DNA of 64,000 bases, taken from NCBI RefSeq assembly GCF_002931075.1, contig NZ_PSTQ01000005.1, positions 124,001-188,000 of the forward strand. The letters are read 5' to 3'. Below are positions 52,302 to 61,920 of the stretch, in pieces. Numbering within the stretch: the stretch's first letter is position 1; each line of letters starts with the position of its first letter. The stretch comes from Pseudoclavibacter sp. AY1F1 (lineage in GTDB: Bacteria; Actinomycetota; Actinomycetes; Actinomycetales; Microbacteriaceae). The notes under the pieces are model-generated. The model saw only the letters and a program-made list of their open reading frames with translations. It did no database searches and was not told where the DNA came from. The position numbers were made by a program, and so were the translations under genes.

Positions 52302-53447
52302 TCACGCGAGGGGGAGCGCCGTCGGCTGCCGGGCGTCCGCCAGTACGGATGTGTAGTGGCCGAGCAGCTCGTCGCAGACGCTCGCCCACGAGCGTGAGAG
52401 CACGCGTCGTCGACCGGCCTCGCCCATCCTGGCTCGGAGACTGGGCGAGTCGACGAGCTGCTCGAGCATGCCTCTGAGGTCGAGGTCGCCTGCGCGGTCC
52501 GGGTCGAAGTGGAACCCGTCGACGCCATGCTCGAGGAGATCGATCGGGCCGCCGGCGTATGGGGCCACGACGGGGAGCCCGCTGGCGTGCGCCTCCTGGA
52601 TCGTCTGGCCGAACGTCTCCTCGGTGCCCGTGTGCACGAAGACGTCGAAGCTCGCGTACGCGAGAGCGAGGTCGCGCCCGCCGAGTCGTCCCGCGAAGTG
52701 GGTCGGGACCCCTTTGAGGGCCTTGCGGATGCTGGGCTCGGAGGGCCCGTCACCAACCACGACCAGCTGCACGTTGTCGAGGCCACGGAGGGAGGAGAGG
52801 CGTTCCACCTGCTTCTCCGGTGCCAGCCTGCCGACGTAGCCGACGACGGTGCGCGAGTCGGCTCCCAGTCTGCGCCGACTGTTGAGGACAGCGGGCACGT
52901 GCTTGTTGCGCGGGTGATAGGTCTCGAGGTCGACGCCGCGGCCCCACCTGACGGCGTTCGTGATCTTCGCGCGGCGCAGGTCGCCCAGGGCGGCGCTCGA
53001 GGGAGCAAGCGTGAGGTCGGCGTTGTTGTGCAGCCAACGGATGAACCACCAGGCGAAGCCCTCCATGGCGCTGAGCCGATTGCGCTTCGTGTAGCCGGCG
53101 ACGTCGGTCTGGAAGACGGCGACGCTCGGGATTCCGCGGCGCTTCGCGGCGGCGATCGCCTGCGACCCCAGGAAAAGAGGACTCGCGGCGTGCACGACGT
53201 CCGGGGTGAACTCGGCGAGCAGCCGGTCGACCCTGGGGGAGGGGAGGCCTACAGGGAACTGCCGGTAGTCGAGCGCAGGCACCTCCACGACCCGGAAGCC
53301 TCGGTATTCCCTCGGCGAGCCAGCGGCCGGGGTGATGACGATGGCCTCGTGTCCGCGCAATGCGAGGTGGTCGAGCACCTTGCACACGCTGTTCGTCACG
53401 CCGTTGACAGTGGGGAGGAAGCTCTCGGTCACAACCGCGATGCGCAT
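52302..53447 (-). CDS. GDP-mannose-dependent mannosyltransferase (MgtA/PimB-like, GT4)
   Basis: 381 residues beginning MRIAVVTESFLPTVNGVTNSV, a strong match to actinobacterial MgtA-type alpha-mannosyltransferases (Rv0557 group). GT-B features include VGYVGRLAPEKQVERL and the donor-binding EETFGQTIQEAHASGLPVV (Ex7E motif). It probably adds mannose in lipoglycan synthesis. The start is placed at ATG 53447 because TACGTT is 6 nt upstream. Divergent from manC, which makes its donor GDP-mannose. Confidence 0.87.
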   Translation of the reverse strand: MRIAVVTESFLPTVNGVTNSVCKVLDHLALRGHEAIVITPAAGSPREYRGFRVVEVPALDYRQFPVGLPSPRVDRLLAEFTPDVVHAASPLFLGSQAIAAAKRRGIPSVAVFQTDVAGYTKRNRLSAMEGFAWWFIRWLHNNADLTLAPSSAALGDLRRAKITNAVRWGRGVDLETYHPRNKHVPAVLNSRRRLGADSRTVVGYVGRLAPEKQVERLSSLRGLDNVQLVVVGDGPSEPSIRKALKGVPTHFAGRLGGRDLALAYASFDVFVHTGTEETFGQTIQEAHASGLPVVAPYAGGPIDLLEHGVDGFHFDPDRAGDLDLRGMLEQLVDSPSLRARMGEAGRRRVLSRSWASVCDELLGHYTSVLADARQPTALPLA

Positions 53448-53453
53448 AGGGCG

Positions 53454-53459
53454 AACGTA
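53454..53459 (-). promoter_or_regulatory. Leaderless -10 box of mannosyltransferase
   Basis: TACGTT on the minus strand with 6 nt to the ATG. Confidence 0.58.
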
Positions 53460-53523
53460 AGCGTCGGGTGTGGCGTCGAGGTGAACTCCCGACGACACCT
53501 TCTCGACGACTTGTCCACAGCTT

Positions 53524-53549
53524 CGTCTCGTCGAAACAGACACGAGACG
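53524..53549. promoter_or_regulatory. Inverted repeat upstream of manC
   Basis: CGTCTCGT/ACGAGACG with a 10-nt spacer, immediately upstream of the manC -10 box, in the position of an operator for the divergent mannose genes. Confidence 0.35.
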
Positions 53550-53558
53550 GTGTTCCCC

Positions 53559-53564
53559 TATGGT
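53559..53564 (+). promoter_or_regulatory. Leaderless -10 box of manC
   Basis: TATGGT with 7 nt to ATG 53572. An in-frame ATG lies inside the box (53560), so the second ATG is the better start. Confidence 0.5.
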
Positions 53565-53571
53565 GTTGCGC

Positions 53572-54684
53572 ATGGCAGATGCGATCGATCGGTTCTATGG
53601 CGTGATCCCAGCGGGAGGCGTCGGCTCACGGCTGTGGCCTCTCTCGCGGGCCGAAGCCCCGAAGTTCCTCCACGACGTCGTCGGAAACGGCTCGACCCTC
53701 TTGAGGGCGACCTGGGACCGACTTGCGCCCTTGTGTGCTGAAGACAGGCTCCTCGTCGTGACGGGAGAGGCCCACGCCAAGGAGGTGCGCGCCCAGCTCC
53801 CCGAGCTCATCGACGAGAACATCGTCCTCGAGAGCGAGGGGCGAGAGTCCACGGCTGCCATCGGCCTGGCGGCCGCCATCCTGCAGCGTCGTGTCCCGGA
53901 CGCGATCATCGGCTCCTTCGCGGCCGACCACCTCATCGGCGCGACCGACCGATTCGCGGCAGCGGTGCGCGAGGCTGTGGAGGCTGCCGATGCCGGAGCG
54001 ATCGTGACGATCGGCATCCAGCCCATCGAGCCGTCGACCGCGTTCGGCTACATCCGCGCGGGCAAGCCGCTCAGCATCCCGGCCGCGCCGAGCGCACGCA
54101 AGGTCGATGCGTTTGTCGAGAAGCCCAAGGAGGCGACCGCCCGTCGCTACCTTGCTTCTGGCGAGTACCTCTGGAACGCCGGCATGTTCTTCGCCCGCGT
54201 CGACCGCCTCATGGAGGCGCTCGCGGAATCCAACCCCGCTCTCGCGGCCGGCATCAACGAGATCGCGGACGCGTGGGGCACTGACAGGCAGGCCGAGGTC
54301 ACGGCCCGCATCTGGCCTGGCCTCGAGAAGATCGCCATCGATTACACGGTGGCGGAGCCGGCGGCCGCTCGCGGAGAGCTCGCCGTGATCCCCGGCTACT
54401 TCCAGTGGGACGACGTCGGGGACTTCGCGGCTGTCAGCCGCCTCCGGAAGAGCACCAACGGCAACGGCGTGACAGTCCACGGCGACGAGAACAACGTCGT
54501 CGTCGTTGACGGCTCCGGTCTCATCGTCAACCACACCGACCGCGTAGTCGCCATCGCGGGCATCAAGGACATCGTCGTGGTCGACACCCCTGATGCGCTG
54601 CTCGTCACGACGGCCGCCAACGCGCAGAAGGTCAAGCAGCTCGTCGCCGAGATCAAGGCCTCGAAGCGCCCTGAGGTTCTGTAG
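53572..54684 (+). CDS. manC: Mannose-1-phosphate guanylyltransferase
   Basis: 370 residues: VIPAGGVGSRLWPLSRAEAPK (nucleotide-binding GG-x-GTRLWP loop, Ser replacing Thr), FAADHLIG, FGYIRAG, FVEKPKEATA, WNAGMFFARVD, and a short C-terminal beta-helix part, without the isomerase domain of bifunctional ManC/AlgA. It makes GDP-mannose. Starts leaderless; divergent from a mannosyltransferase. Confidence 0.92.
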   Translation: MADAIDRFYGVIPAGGVGSRLWPLSRAEAPKFLHDVVGNGSTLLRATWDRLAPLCAEDRLLVVTGEAHAKEVRAQLPELIDENIVLESEGRESTAAIGLAAAILQRRVPDAIIGSFAADHLIGATDRFAAAVREAVEAADAGAIVTIGIQPIEPSTAFGYIRAGKPLSIPAAPSARKVDAFVEKPKEATARRYLASGEYLWNAGMFFARVDRLMEALAESNPALAAGINEIADAWGTDRQAEVTARIWPGLEKIAIDYTVAEPAAARGELAVIPGYFQWDDVGDFAAVSRLRKSTNGNGVTVHGDENNVVVVDGSGLIVNHTDRVVAIAGIKDIVVVDTPDALLVTTAANAQKVKQLVAEIKASKRPEVL

Positions 54685-54707
54685 ACCCCAGCTCCGCGAT
54701 GCGTGCC

Positions 54708-54748
54708 GGCGCGCACCGATTGTGGGTTCACAACGATCGGTGCGCGCC
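54708..54748 (+). terminator. Hairpin after manC
   Basis: A perfect 13-bp stem (54708-54720 / 54736-54748) with a 15-nt loop and no T-run, 24 nt after the stop. Confidence 0.7.
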
Positions 54749-54774
54749 TGTAGCGGTCCGAGCTCGGCGCCCAC

Positions 54775-54780
54775 TACTCT
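54775..54780 (+). promoter_or_regulatory. Leaderless -10 box of first BMP lipoprotein
   Basis: TACTCT, 6 nt, ATG. It lies directly after the manC terminator. Confidence 0.58.
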
Positions 54781-54786
54781 TCCGGC

Positions 54787-55872
54787 ATGTCACGCTCTCG
54801 CATTCCAGGCGCCGTCGGCGCCCTCGCAGTCGCAACGCTCGCACTGACCGCCTGTCAGGCGCCACCTGAGACGCCGAGTTCGACGGGTGCGGAGTCGGCA
54901 GGCAGTGACTACCTCGCGTGCATGGTCGCCAACAGCGGCAATATTCAGGACCGCTCCTTCAACCAGGCCGTCTTCGAATCCCTTGAGGCGGCTCAGGAGG
55001 AGTACGGCGTGGAGATGCGCGAGACGGTGTCGCAGTCGCAGGCCGATTACGAGACGAACCTCGAGACGATGGTCGGCGAGGGGTGCGACTACATCGTCAC
55101 CGTCGGCTGGGAGCTCGCCGACGCGACCAGGGCATCCGCCGAGGCGAACCCGGACATCACCTACTCGATCGTCGACGAGGTCGTCGAGGGGCCGAACGTG
55201 GCCTCGATCGTGCACGACACCGCGCAGGCCGCCTTCCTCGCGGGCTACCTCGCGGCGGGCGTCAGCAAGACCGGGGTCGTCGGCACATTCGGCGGGGGAA
55301 ACCAGCCACCGGTGACCGTCTTCATGGACGGCTTCGCCGCTGGCGTCGATCAGTACAACTCGGCGAAGGGCGCCTCGGTGCGTGTCGTCGGATGGGACCC
55401 GAAGACTCAGCAGGGCTCGTTCACGGACGACTTCACCAACACGAACGCCGCGCAGACCACAGCGCAGGGCCTCATCTCCCAGGGGGCAGACATCATCATG
55501 CCCGTCGCCGCTCAGGCTGGCGAAGGAGCCGCCGCGGCTGCCCTGGCCGCTGGCGACGTCGGCATCATCTGGGTCGACTCCGACGGCTACGAGCTGCTGG
55601 GCGAGGAGTACCGTCCGCTGCTCGTCACGACCGTCGAGAAGCGGATGGAGCCTGCGATCCTCGGCGTCATCGGGGCCGACATCGACGGCACGTTCGAAGC
55701 GGGCAACAACGTGGGCACGCTCGAGAACGAAGGCGTTGGCCTCTCGTCGTTCCACGACTGGGACGCGAAGGTCCCTGCCGAGCTGAAGGCAGAGGTCGAG
55801 GACCTCAGGGCAAAGATCATCTCGGGGGAGATCGTCGTCGAGTCCCCGTCGTCTCCGACCGGCGCGAACTGA
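54787..55872 (+). CDS. BMP-family nucleoside-binding lipoprotein (paralogue 1)
   Basis: 361 residues with lipobox LTAC (Cys23) and the BMP/PnrA fold: IQDRSFNQAVFESL, DTAQAAFLAGYLAAG and VTVFMDGFAAGVDQYN. Proteins of this family (PnrA, BmpA) bind purine and pyrimidine nucleosides for an ABC importer. It has its own leaderless promoter and 235 nt separate it from paralogue 2. It probably feeds the same transporter. Confidence 0.9.
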   Translation: MSRSRIPGAVGALAVATLALTACQAPPETPSSTGAESAGSDYLACMVANSGNIQDRSFNQAVFESLEAAQEEYGVEMRETVSQSQADYETNLETMVGEGCDYIVTVGWELADATRASAEANPDITYSIVDEVVEGPNVASIVHDTAQAAFLAGYLAAGVSKTGVVGTFGGGNQPPVTVFMDGFAAGVDQYNSAKGASVRVVGWDPKTQQGSFTDDFTNTNAAQTTAQGLISQGADIIMPVAAQAGEGAAAAALAAGDVGIIWVDSDGYELLGEEYRPLLVTTVEKRMEPAILGVIGADIDGTFEAGNNVGTLENEGVGLSSFHDWDAKVPAELKAEVEDLRAKIISGEIVVESPSSPTGAN

Positions 55873-56030
55873 CGCTTGAGCGTCAGCCAGCGGTCCTCAC
55901 CGACCGATCGGCCCGGATTTTTCCGGCCCCGTGAGAATCGCTAGCCGACGCGCCGAGAAACACACTCGTAACTGTGCAACGGTCGGGTTTCGATTCCGAA
56001 TTCGACCGAATTGTGACGCCGAGCTACGGC

Positions 56031-56036
56031 TATGCT
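56031..56036 (+). promoter_or_regulatory. -10 box of second BMP lipoprotein operon
   Basis: TATGCT about 70 nt before the GTG start. Just upstream is an AT-rich dyad centred on CGAATTCG (55997-56004), which could be an operator. Confidence 0.45.
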
Positions 56037-56107
56037 CGGGCAATCACCAGCTTCGCCGGAGTCCGCGTTCTGCGGTCCGACGAACATCCAACTCAGGAGG
56101 ACCGAGA

Positions 56108-57193
56108 GTGGCTATCTCTTCGAAGCAGCGTTTCGCTGCAATTGGCACGGTGGGCGTCGCAGCCCTCGTGCTCGCCGGTTGTGCACCTGCTCCAGAAGCG
56201 GGCGACGCTCCCGCTGAAGGTGCATCCGACTTCACCGCGTGCATGGTGTCTGACGAGGGCGGGTTCGACGACCGCTCCTTCAACCAGCTCGCACACACGG
56301 GACTCGAGAACGCAGAGTCCGAGCTCGGTGTCAACGTGCTCGAAGCCGAGTCCGCGACACCAGACGATTACGCGGCGAACCTGACGACCATGGTCGACCA
56401 GGGCTGCAGCATCATCGTTCCTGTCGGCTTCAAGCTGGCAGACGCGACGGCGGCAGCCGCCGAGGCGAACCCAGACGTCGACTTCGCGATCGTCGACGTC
56501 GAAGGCCTCGGCATCCCGAACGTCCTCGAGCTGAACTACGACACGGCTCAGGCCGCGTTCCTCGCGGGCTACGCAGCTGCCGCGTACTCGAAGACCGGCA
56601 CCGTCGCCACCTATGGCGGCGCGGCCATCCCGACCGTCACGATCTTCATGGACGGCTTCGCCAACGGCGTCAAGCACTACAACGAAGCCAAGGGCAAGGA
56701 CGTCAAGGTCATCGGCTGGGACGTCGAGTCGCAGCAGGGCTCGTTCGTCGATGACTTCACGAACGTCTCCCGCGCGAAGGAGATCTCGACCGGCTTCCTG
56801 AGCCAGGGTGCAGACGTCATCCTCCCCGTCGGCGGCCCCCTGTACCAGGGCGCGGCTGAGGCCATCCGCGAAGGCGGCCAGGATGCGGTCATCCTCGGCG
56901 TCGACTCCGACCTCGCCGTCGCTGACGAGCAGTACGCGGACATCATCCTCGTCTCGATCATGAAGGGACTCGACGTCACCGTTCTCGACGCGATCTCGCA
57001 GAGCCTCGACGGCACCTTCGAGGGTGGCACGACCTACACGGGTGTCCTCGAGAACGAGGGCGTCGGCCTCTCCGGCTTCGGCGACTTCGAGTCGAAGCTT
57101 CCCGCAGGCACGACCGACGAGATCGACGCGCTGAAGCAGGAAGTCATCGACGGCAAGTACCCGGATCTGTCGCCTTCCTCTCCTCAGGTCTAA
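56108..57193 (+). CDS. BMP-family nucleoside-binding lipoprotein (paralogue 2)
   Basis: 361 residues starting at a GTG with a perfect AGGAGG 7 nt upstream. Lipobox LAGC (Cys25), then FDDRSFNQLAHTGL, DTAQAAFLAGYAAAA and VTIFMDGFANGVKHYN. Similar throughout to paralogue 1. The strong ribosome-binding site and separate promoter suggest this is the abundant binding protein of the transporter. Confidence 0.92.
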   Translation: MAISSKQRFAAIGTVGVAALVLAGCAPAPEAGDAPAEGASDFTACMVSDEGGFDDRSFNQLAHTGLENAESELGVNVLEAESATPDDYAANLTTMVDQGCSIIVPVGFKLADATAAAAEANPDVDFAIVDVEGLGIPNVLELNYDTAQAAFLAGYAAAAYSKTGTVATYGGAAIPTVTIFMDGFANGVKHYNEAKGKDVKVIGWDVESQQGSFVDDFTNVSRAKEISTGFLSQGADVILPVGGPLYQGAAEAIREGGQDAVILGVDSDLAVADEQYADIILVSIMKGLDVTVLDAISQSLDGTFEGGTTYTGVLENEGVGLSGFGDFESKLPAGTTDEIDALKQEVIDGKYPDLSPSSPQV

Positions 57194-57235
57194 CCCTCTG
57201 TACGTCCGGATTGGCGTCCGGACACAACATGAATG

Positions 57236-57266
57236 CGGGGCCGTCGCGCAACTCGCGGCGGCCCCG
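57236..57266 (+). terminator. Hairpin between binding protein and ATPase genes
   Basis: A 13-bp GC-rich stem with one T-G wobble and a 5-nt loop, no T-tract. Placed inside a presumed operon it may act as a partial terminator or mRNA stabiliser so that more binding protein than ATPase is made. Confidence 0.6.
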
Positions 57267-57377
57267 TAGCATGCCTACGCATGCATTCCGAGGTCGGTCG
57301 GCCACCCGCCGACCGCCTCGGGTACGACCGGCCCAACTGGCCGATTCCCGCACTACCGCACAGCGAAGTGGACCGCT

Positions 57378-58877
57378 ATGAAACTCGAGCTTCGAGGCAT
57401 CACCAAGCGATTTGGTGCCTTCACGGCCAACGACAACATCAACCTCACGATCGAGGAGGGCGAAATCCATGCGCTCCTCGGCGAGAACGGTGCTGGCAAG
57501 TCGACCCTGATGAACGTGCTCTACGGCCTGTACCAGGCCGATGAGGGCGAGATCCTGCTGGACGACGTCGTCCAGCGCTTCTCCGGTCCTGGCGACGCCA
57601 TGGCCGCGGGCATCGGCATGGTCCACCAGCACTTCATGCTCATCCCCGTCTTCACCGTCGCGGAGAACCTCATGCTCGGGCACGAGCCGGCCAACGGCGT
57701 CGGGGTCCTCGACATCGACAGCGCTCGCCAGAAGGTCCGCGACCTCTCTGCTCAATTCGGCTTCAACATCGACCCAGACGCGCTGGTGGAGCACCTGCCC
57801 GTCGGCGCGCAGCAGCGGGTGGAGATCATCAAGGCTCTCTCGCGCGACGCGAAGATCCTCGTCCTGGATGAGCCCACAGCCGTGCTCACGCCGCAGGAGA
57901 CCGACGAGCTCATCGTCATCATGGACCAGCTCCGCAAGGCGGGCACCTCGATCGTCTTCATCACGCACAAGCTGCGTGAGGTCCGCAAGGTCGCGGACCG
58001 CATCACGGTCATCCGCCGAGGCAAGGTCGTCGGGACGGCGCTTCCGAGCGAGTCCAACGAGGAGCTCGCAGCGAAGATGGTCGGCCGCGCGGTTGACCTC
58101 GACGTCGACAAGGAAGCACCGAAGCTTGGCGACACGACCTTCGTCGTCTCGGAGCTGACGGTCTTCGACGAGATCGGGGCGAAGCAGGTCGACGAGCTCA
58201 GCTTCGAGGTTCGCGAGGGCGAGATCCTCGTCATCGCCGGAGTCCAGGGCAACGGGCAGACGGAACTCACGGAAGCCATCCTCGGCCTGCACAAGAAGGC
58301 GCTCGGCTCGATCACCCTTGATGGCAACGAGCTCATCGGCCAGTCGGTCAAGAGGACACTGGATGCCGGCCTCGGCTTCGTGCCGGAGGACCGCACCGAA
58401 GACGGCATCGTCGGTGACTTCACGATCGCCGAGAACCTCGTCCTCGACCGCGCCGACCGTCCACCGTTCTCGAACGGCATCGCGCTCAACCTGCGCGAGA
58501 TCACGGCATTCGCCGAGAAGAACGTCAAGGACTTCGACGTGCGCGCGCCCTCCATCGAGACTGCAGTCGGCCGTCTCTCCGGTGGCAACCAGCAGAAGGT
58601 TGTCCTCGCTCGTGAGCTCGGCCGCGACCTGCGGATGTTCATCGCCTCGCAGCCGACTCGCGGACTCGACGTCGGATCGATCGAGTTTGTGCACGAGCAG
58701 ATCGTGCGCGTGCGCGATTCCGGCATCCCGGTCATCATCGTCTCGACTGAGCTCGATGAAGTTGTGCAGTTGGCGGATCGGATCATGGTCATGTACCAGG
58801 GCAAGAGCATGGGAATCGTTGGACCGGAGACGTCTCGCGACGTGCTCGGCCAGATGATGGCAGGGGTTGAGGTATGA
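57378..58877 (+). CDS. Nucleoside ABC importer ATPase (double domain)
   Basis: 499 residues with two ATPase domains, as in RbsA/YufO-type proteins. Domain 1 has Walker A GENGAGKST, a degenerate signature LPVGAQQRVEI and VLDEPTAVLTP. Domain 2 has a degenerate Walker A GVQGNGQTE but an intact signature LSGGNQQKVVLARE. Complementary degeneration is normal for this family. It powers uptake with the two downstream permeases. ATGA overlap with permease 1. Confidence 0.93.
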   Translation: MKLELRGITKRFGAFTANDNINLTIEEGEIHALLGENGAGKSTLMNVLYGLYQADEGEILLDDVVQRFSGPGDAMAAGIGMVHQHFMLIPVFTVAENLMLGHEPANGVGVLDIDSARQKVRDLSAQFGFNIDPDALVEHLPVGAQQRVEIIKALSRDAKILVLDEPTAVLTPQETDELIVIMDQLRKAGTSIVFITHKLREVRKVADRITVIRRGKVVGTALPSESNEELAAKMVGRAVDLDVDKEAPKLGDTTFVVSELTVFDEIGAKQVDELSFEVREGEILVIAGVQGNGQTELTEAILGLHKKALGSITLDGNELIGQSVKRTLDAGLGFVPEDRTEDGIVGDFTIAENLVLDRADRPPFSNGIALNLREITAFAEKNVKDFDVRAPSIETAVGRLSGGNQQKVVLARELGRDLRMFIASQPTRGLDVGSIEFVHEQIVRVRDSGIPVIIVSTELDEVVQLADRIMVMYQGKSMGIVGPETSRDVLGQMMAGVEV

Positions 58878-60187
58878 GCCAGCTTCAGAACGTGACGGCA
58901 GAGACGCCGCCACCACCAGGCACGCAGGTGCCGGTAGCAGCGAGCGAGCAATCGCCGTGGCACGGCCTCTGGCGAGACATCCTCGGAGGCGGACCGCTGC
59001 GCTCGATCCTCGCGATCGTGCTCGCGCTGCTCATCGGCTCGCTCCTCGTCGTCTTCACCAGCGATGAGGTTCTCGAGACCACTGGCTACTTCTTCTCCCG
59101 CCCGATGGACCTCTTCGCCGCAGCTGGCGGGGTCATCGGCGGCGCGTTCCGCGCGCTGTGGGAAGGCGCGATCTATTCGCCCCGCAACGGCTTCGTCCCG
59201 CTGACGAACACGCTCATGTGGGCGACCCCGCTCATCACGGCGGGCCTCGGTGTCGCGTTTGCCTTCCGCGCTGGGCTGTTCAACATCGGTGGCCAGGGCC
59301 AGATCCTCATCGCCGCGCTCTTCACGGGCTTCGTCGGCGCAAGCCTGCAGCTTCCCTTTGTCGTGCATGTGCTCGTCGCTGCCTTCGCCGGCATCGTCGG
59401 CGGCTCCCTGTGGGCAGGCATCGCAGGCTGGTTGAAGGCGCAGACCGGCGCGCACGAGGTGATCGTCACGATCATGCTCAACTGGATTGCCTTCTGGGGC
59501 ATCACGTACCTGCTCAAGACCCCGGTCTTCCAGGCGGAAGGTGCCGGCGGAAACGCGAAGGCCAAGCCCATCGTCGAGTCGGCCCAGCTGCCTGACCTCG
59601 TGGGTGCCGCCGACTGGGGCTTCATCCTCGCGATCATCGCCGCCTTCGTCTACTGGTGGATCATGGAACGCACGACGGTCGGCTTCAAGGTGCGGGCCGT
59701 CGGCCTCAACCCGAGCGCCGCTCGCACAGCCGGTATCAACGTCGCGTTCATCACGTTCCTGACCATGGCGATCGCGGGCGCCTTCATCGGCCTCGCCGGA
59801 GCCACGCAGGTGCTCGGTCGCGCGACGGCGGGCTACGACCCAGGCGTGCACGCCGGCATCGGCTTCGACGCCATCACGGTCGCGCTCCTCGGAGCCGGGC
59901 ACCCCGTCGGCATCATCCTCGCCGGCCTCCTCTTCGGAGCGCTCAAGGCCGGCTCGTTCCCGATGCAGGTCGTCGAGGGCATCCCCATCGACATCGTCGC
60001 GGTCATCCAGGGGCTCATCGTGCTCTTCATCGCGGCTCCTCCGCTCATCCGGGCGATCTTCCGCCTGCCGAAGCCTTCCGGCATCCGCCTGCTCGACCGC
60101 ATCCGCGCGTCGCGCGAGGGTCGGGATGACCCAGACTCCGGCAAGAAGGACGACAGCCGTGGCAAGAAGAACGAGGTGAACGCATGA
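58874..60187 (+). CDS. Nucleoside ABC importer permease 1
   Basis: 437 residues of the BPD transport permease 2 family (YufP-like): about ten helices, AFRAGLFNIGGQGQILIAAL, KAQTGAHEVIVTIMLNWIA and GFKVRAVGLNPSAARTAGI. A long N-terminal cytosolic tail and a charged C-terminal tail (about residues 405-437). Starts and ends in 4-nt overlaps with its neighbours. Confidence 0.92.
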   Translation: MSQLQNVTAETPPPPGTQVPVAASEQSPWHGLWRDILGGGPLRSILAIVLALLIGSLLVVFTSDEVLETTGYFFSRPMDLFAAAGGVIGGAFRALWEGAIYSPRNGFVPLTNTLMWATPLITAGLGVAFAFRAGLFNIGGQGQILIAALFTGFVGASLQLPFVVHVLVAAFAGIVGGSLWAGIAGWLKAQTGAHEVIVTIMLNWIAFWGITYLLKTPVFQAEGAGGNAKAKPIVESAQLPDLVGAADWGFILAIIAAFVYWWIMERTTVGFKVRAVGLNPSAARTAGINVAFITFLTMAIAGAFIGLAGATQVLGRATAGYDPGVHAGIGFDAITVALLGAGHPVGIILAGLLFGALKAGSFPMQVVEGIPIDIVAVIQGLIVLFIAAPPLIRAIFRLPKPSGIRLLDRIRASREGRDDPDSGKKDDSRGKKNEVNA

Positions 60188-61494
60188 CCGCAGTGACGCC
60201 AAGCACCGAGGAGCAGATCCCGGTGGGCGCAAGCACCAAGGCTGAGGTCCGCTCCACACGCAGCTGGAAGGCGCCCATCGCGTACGCCTTCTTCAGCGCG
60301 CTTGTGCTCATCGTCTTCGGGTTGCTCGCTCCGTCGGGCGCCTCCAGCACGATCGACCTGAACTCTGACGGCGTGCCGATCAAGTTCGACCCGCTGGTTC
60401 TTCCGACCATGGTCACCAACCTCGTCATCGGCGTGATCCTCGCCGGCATCACGGTGGTCGCGTTCCTGCGCACCGCGGCAGGCGGCAAGCTGCCGATGTG
60501 GGTCATGGTGGTCTTCGGCATCCTCTGGGTGTGGGCGCTCATCGTCTTCATCGGCGCCAACGCCAACGTGCCGCTCACCTGGCTCCTCACGGGTACGCTC
60601 GCGATCTCGACGCCACTGATCTTCGGATCCATGGCGGGCCTCGTGTCCGAGCGCGTCGGCGTTGTGAACATCGCAATCGAGGGGCAGCTCCTCGCCGGCG
60701 CGTTCACGTCGGCGCTCATCGGCTCGATGACGGGCAACCCGTTCCTCGGCCTCCTCGGCGCGATACTCGCCGGCATGCTCGTGTCGCTCATCCTCGCCGT
60801 CTTCTCGATCCGCTACCTGGTCGAACAGGTTGTGGTCGGTGTTGTCATCAACATGCTTGTCATCGGCCTGACGAACTTCCTCTACTCGGGCGTCATGACG
60901 CGCGACAGCGGCTTCCTCAACACAATCGCGCAGAACGAGAAGTACCCTCGCTTCGCGATTCCGCTGCTGAGCGACATCCCGGTCATCGGCCCGCTGCTCT
61001 TCGACAACACGTTCATCGTCTACCTGATGTTCCTCACCGTGCCCGCGCTCACCTTCGCGCTTTTCAAGACCCGCTGGGGTCTTCGTCTCCGCGCCGTCGG
61101 CGAGCACCCGAAGGCGGCGGACACGGTTGGCATCAAGGTCAACAAGACGCGTTTCTGGAATGTCATGCTCTCCGGCGCCATCGCCGGCGCAGGCGGCAGC
61201 TTCTTCACGCTCGGAAGCGTCGGATCGTTCAGCCAGGAGATGACAAGCGGTCAGGGCTATATCGCCCTCGCGGCCCTCATCTTCGGACGCTGGCACCCGG
61301 TCTACGCCACCCTCGCCGCGCTGCTCTTCGGGTTCGCCTCGAACCTGAAGACGCTCGTGAGCCAGGTCGGCGCGAACATCCCACCCGAGTTCATGGCAAT
61401 GATCCCGTACATCGTGACGATCCTCGCGGTCGCCGGATTCGTTGGCCAGTCCCGCGGCCCCGCCGCCGCGGGCAAACCCTACGTGAAGGCATAG
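60184..61494 (+). CDS. Nucleoside ABC importer permease 2
   Basis: 436 residues, YufQ-like partner of permease 1: VSERVGVVNIAIEGQLLAGAF and LRLRAVGEHPKAADTVGI are family hallmarks. It contains extra N-terminal helices compared with shorter homologues. A 6-nt gap precedes the cytidine deaminase gene, tying import to nucleoside breakdown. Confidence 0.92.
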   Translation: MTAVTPSTEEQIPVGASTKAEVRSTRSWKAPIAYAFFSALVLIVFGLLAPSGASSTIDLNSDGVPIKFDPLVLPTMVTNLVIGVILAGITVVAFLRTAAGGKLPMWVMVVFGILWVWALIVFIGANANVPLTWLLTGTLAISTPLIFGSMAGLVSERVGVVNIAIEGQLLAGAFTSALIGSMTGNPFLGLLGAILAGMLVSLILAVFSIRYLVEQVVVGVVINMLVIGLTNFLYSGVMTRDSGFLNTIAQNEKYPRFAIPLLSDIPVIGPLLFDNTFIVYLMFLTVPALTFALFKTRWGLRLRAVGEHPKAADTVGIKVNKTRFWNVMLSGAIAGAGGSFFTLGSVGSFSQEMTSGQGYIALAALIFGRWHPVYATLAALLFGFASNLKTLVSQVGANIPPEFMAMIPYIVTILAVAGFVGQSRGPAAAGKPYVKA

Positions 61495-61500
61495 GCAGCT

Positions 61501-61920
61501 ATGACAGCAACAGGAACCGAAGCGCTCGAGCCCGACTGGGCAGCGCTCCGTGAAGCCGCGCGCGACATCATGACGAAGGCGTACGCGCCCTACTCGAACT
61601 ACTCGGTTGGCGCGGCCGCGCTTGTCGACGACGGTCGGATCGTCGTCGGCTGCAACGTCGAGAACGCGAGCTACGGCGTCGGCCTGTGCGCCGAGTGCGG
61701 ACTCGTCTCCGCCCTGCAGGCGAGCGGGGGAGGCAAGCTGGTCGCCTTCACCTGCTGCAACGGAGACGGCGACGTCATCATGCCGTGCGGCCGCTGCCGC
61801 CAGCTGCTGTACGAGTTCTCGGCACCGGGGATGCTCCTCGACACCGTCTCGGGCATCCGCACCATCGACCAGGTACTGCCGGACGCGTTCGGCCCAAGAG
61901 ATCTCGAAAGGATCGCATGA
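61501..61920 (+). CDS. cdd: Cytidine deaminase
   Basis: 139 residues, the small tetrameric type. Zinc ligands Cys63, Cys96 and Cys99 with the catalytic Glu65 (CAEC, PCGRC), and GCNVENASYG for substrate binding. Converts cytidine/deoxycytidine to uridine/deoxyuridine. ATGA overlap with deoA. Confidence 0.96.
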   Translation: MTATGTEALEPDWAALREAARDIMTKAYAPYSNYSVGAAALVDDGRIVVGCNVENASYGVGLCAECGLVSALQASGGGKLVAFTCCNGDGDVIMPCGRCRQLLYEFSAPGMLLDTVSGIRTIDQVLPDAFGPRDLERIA

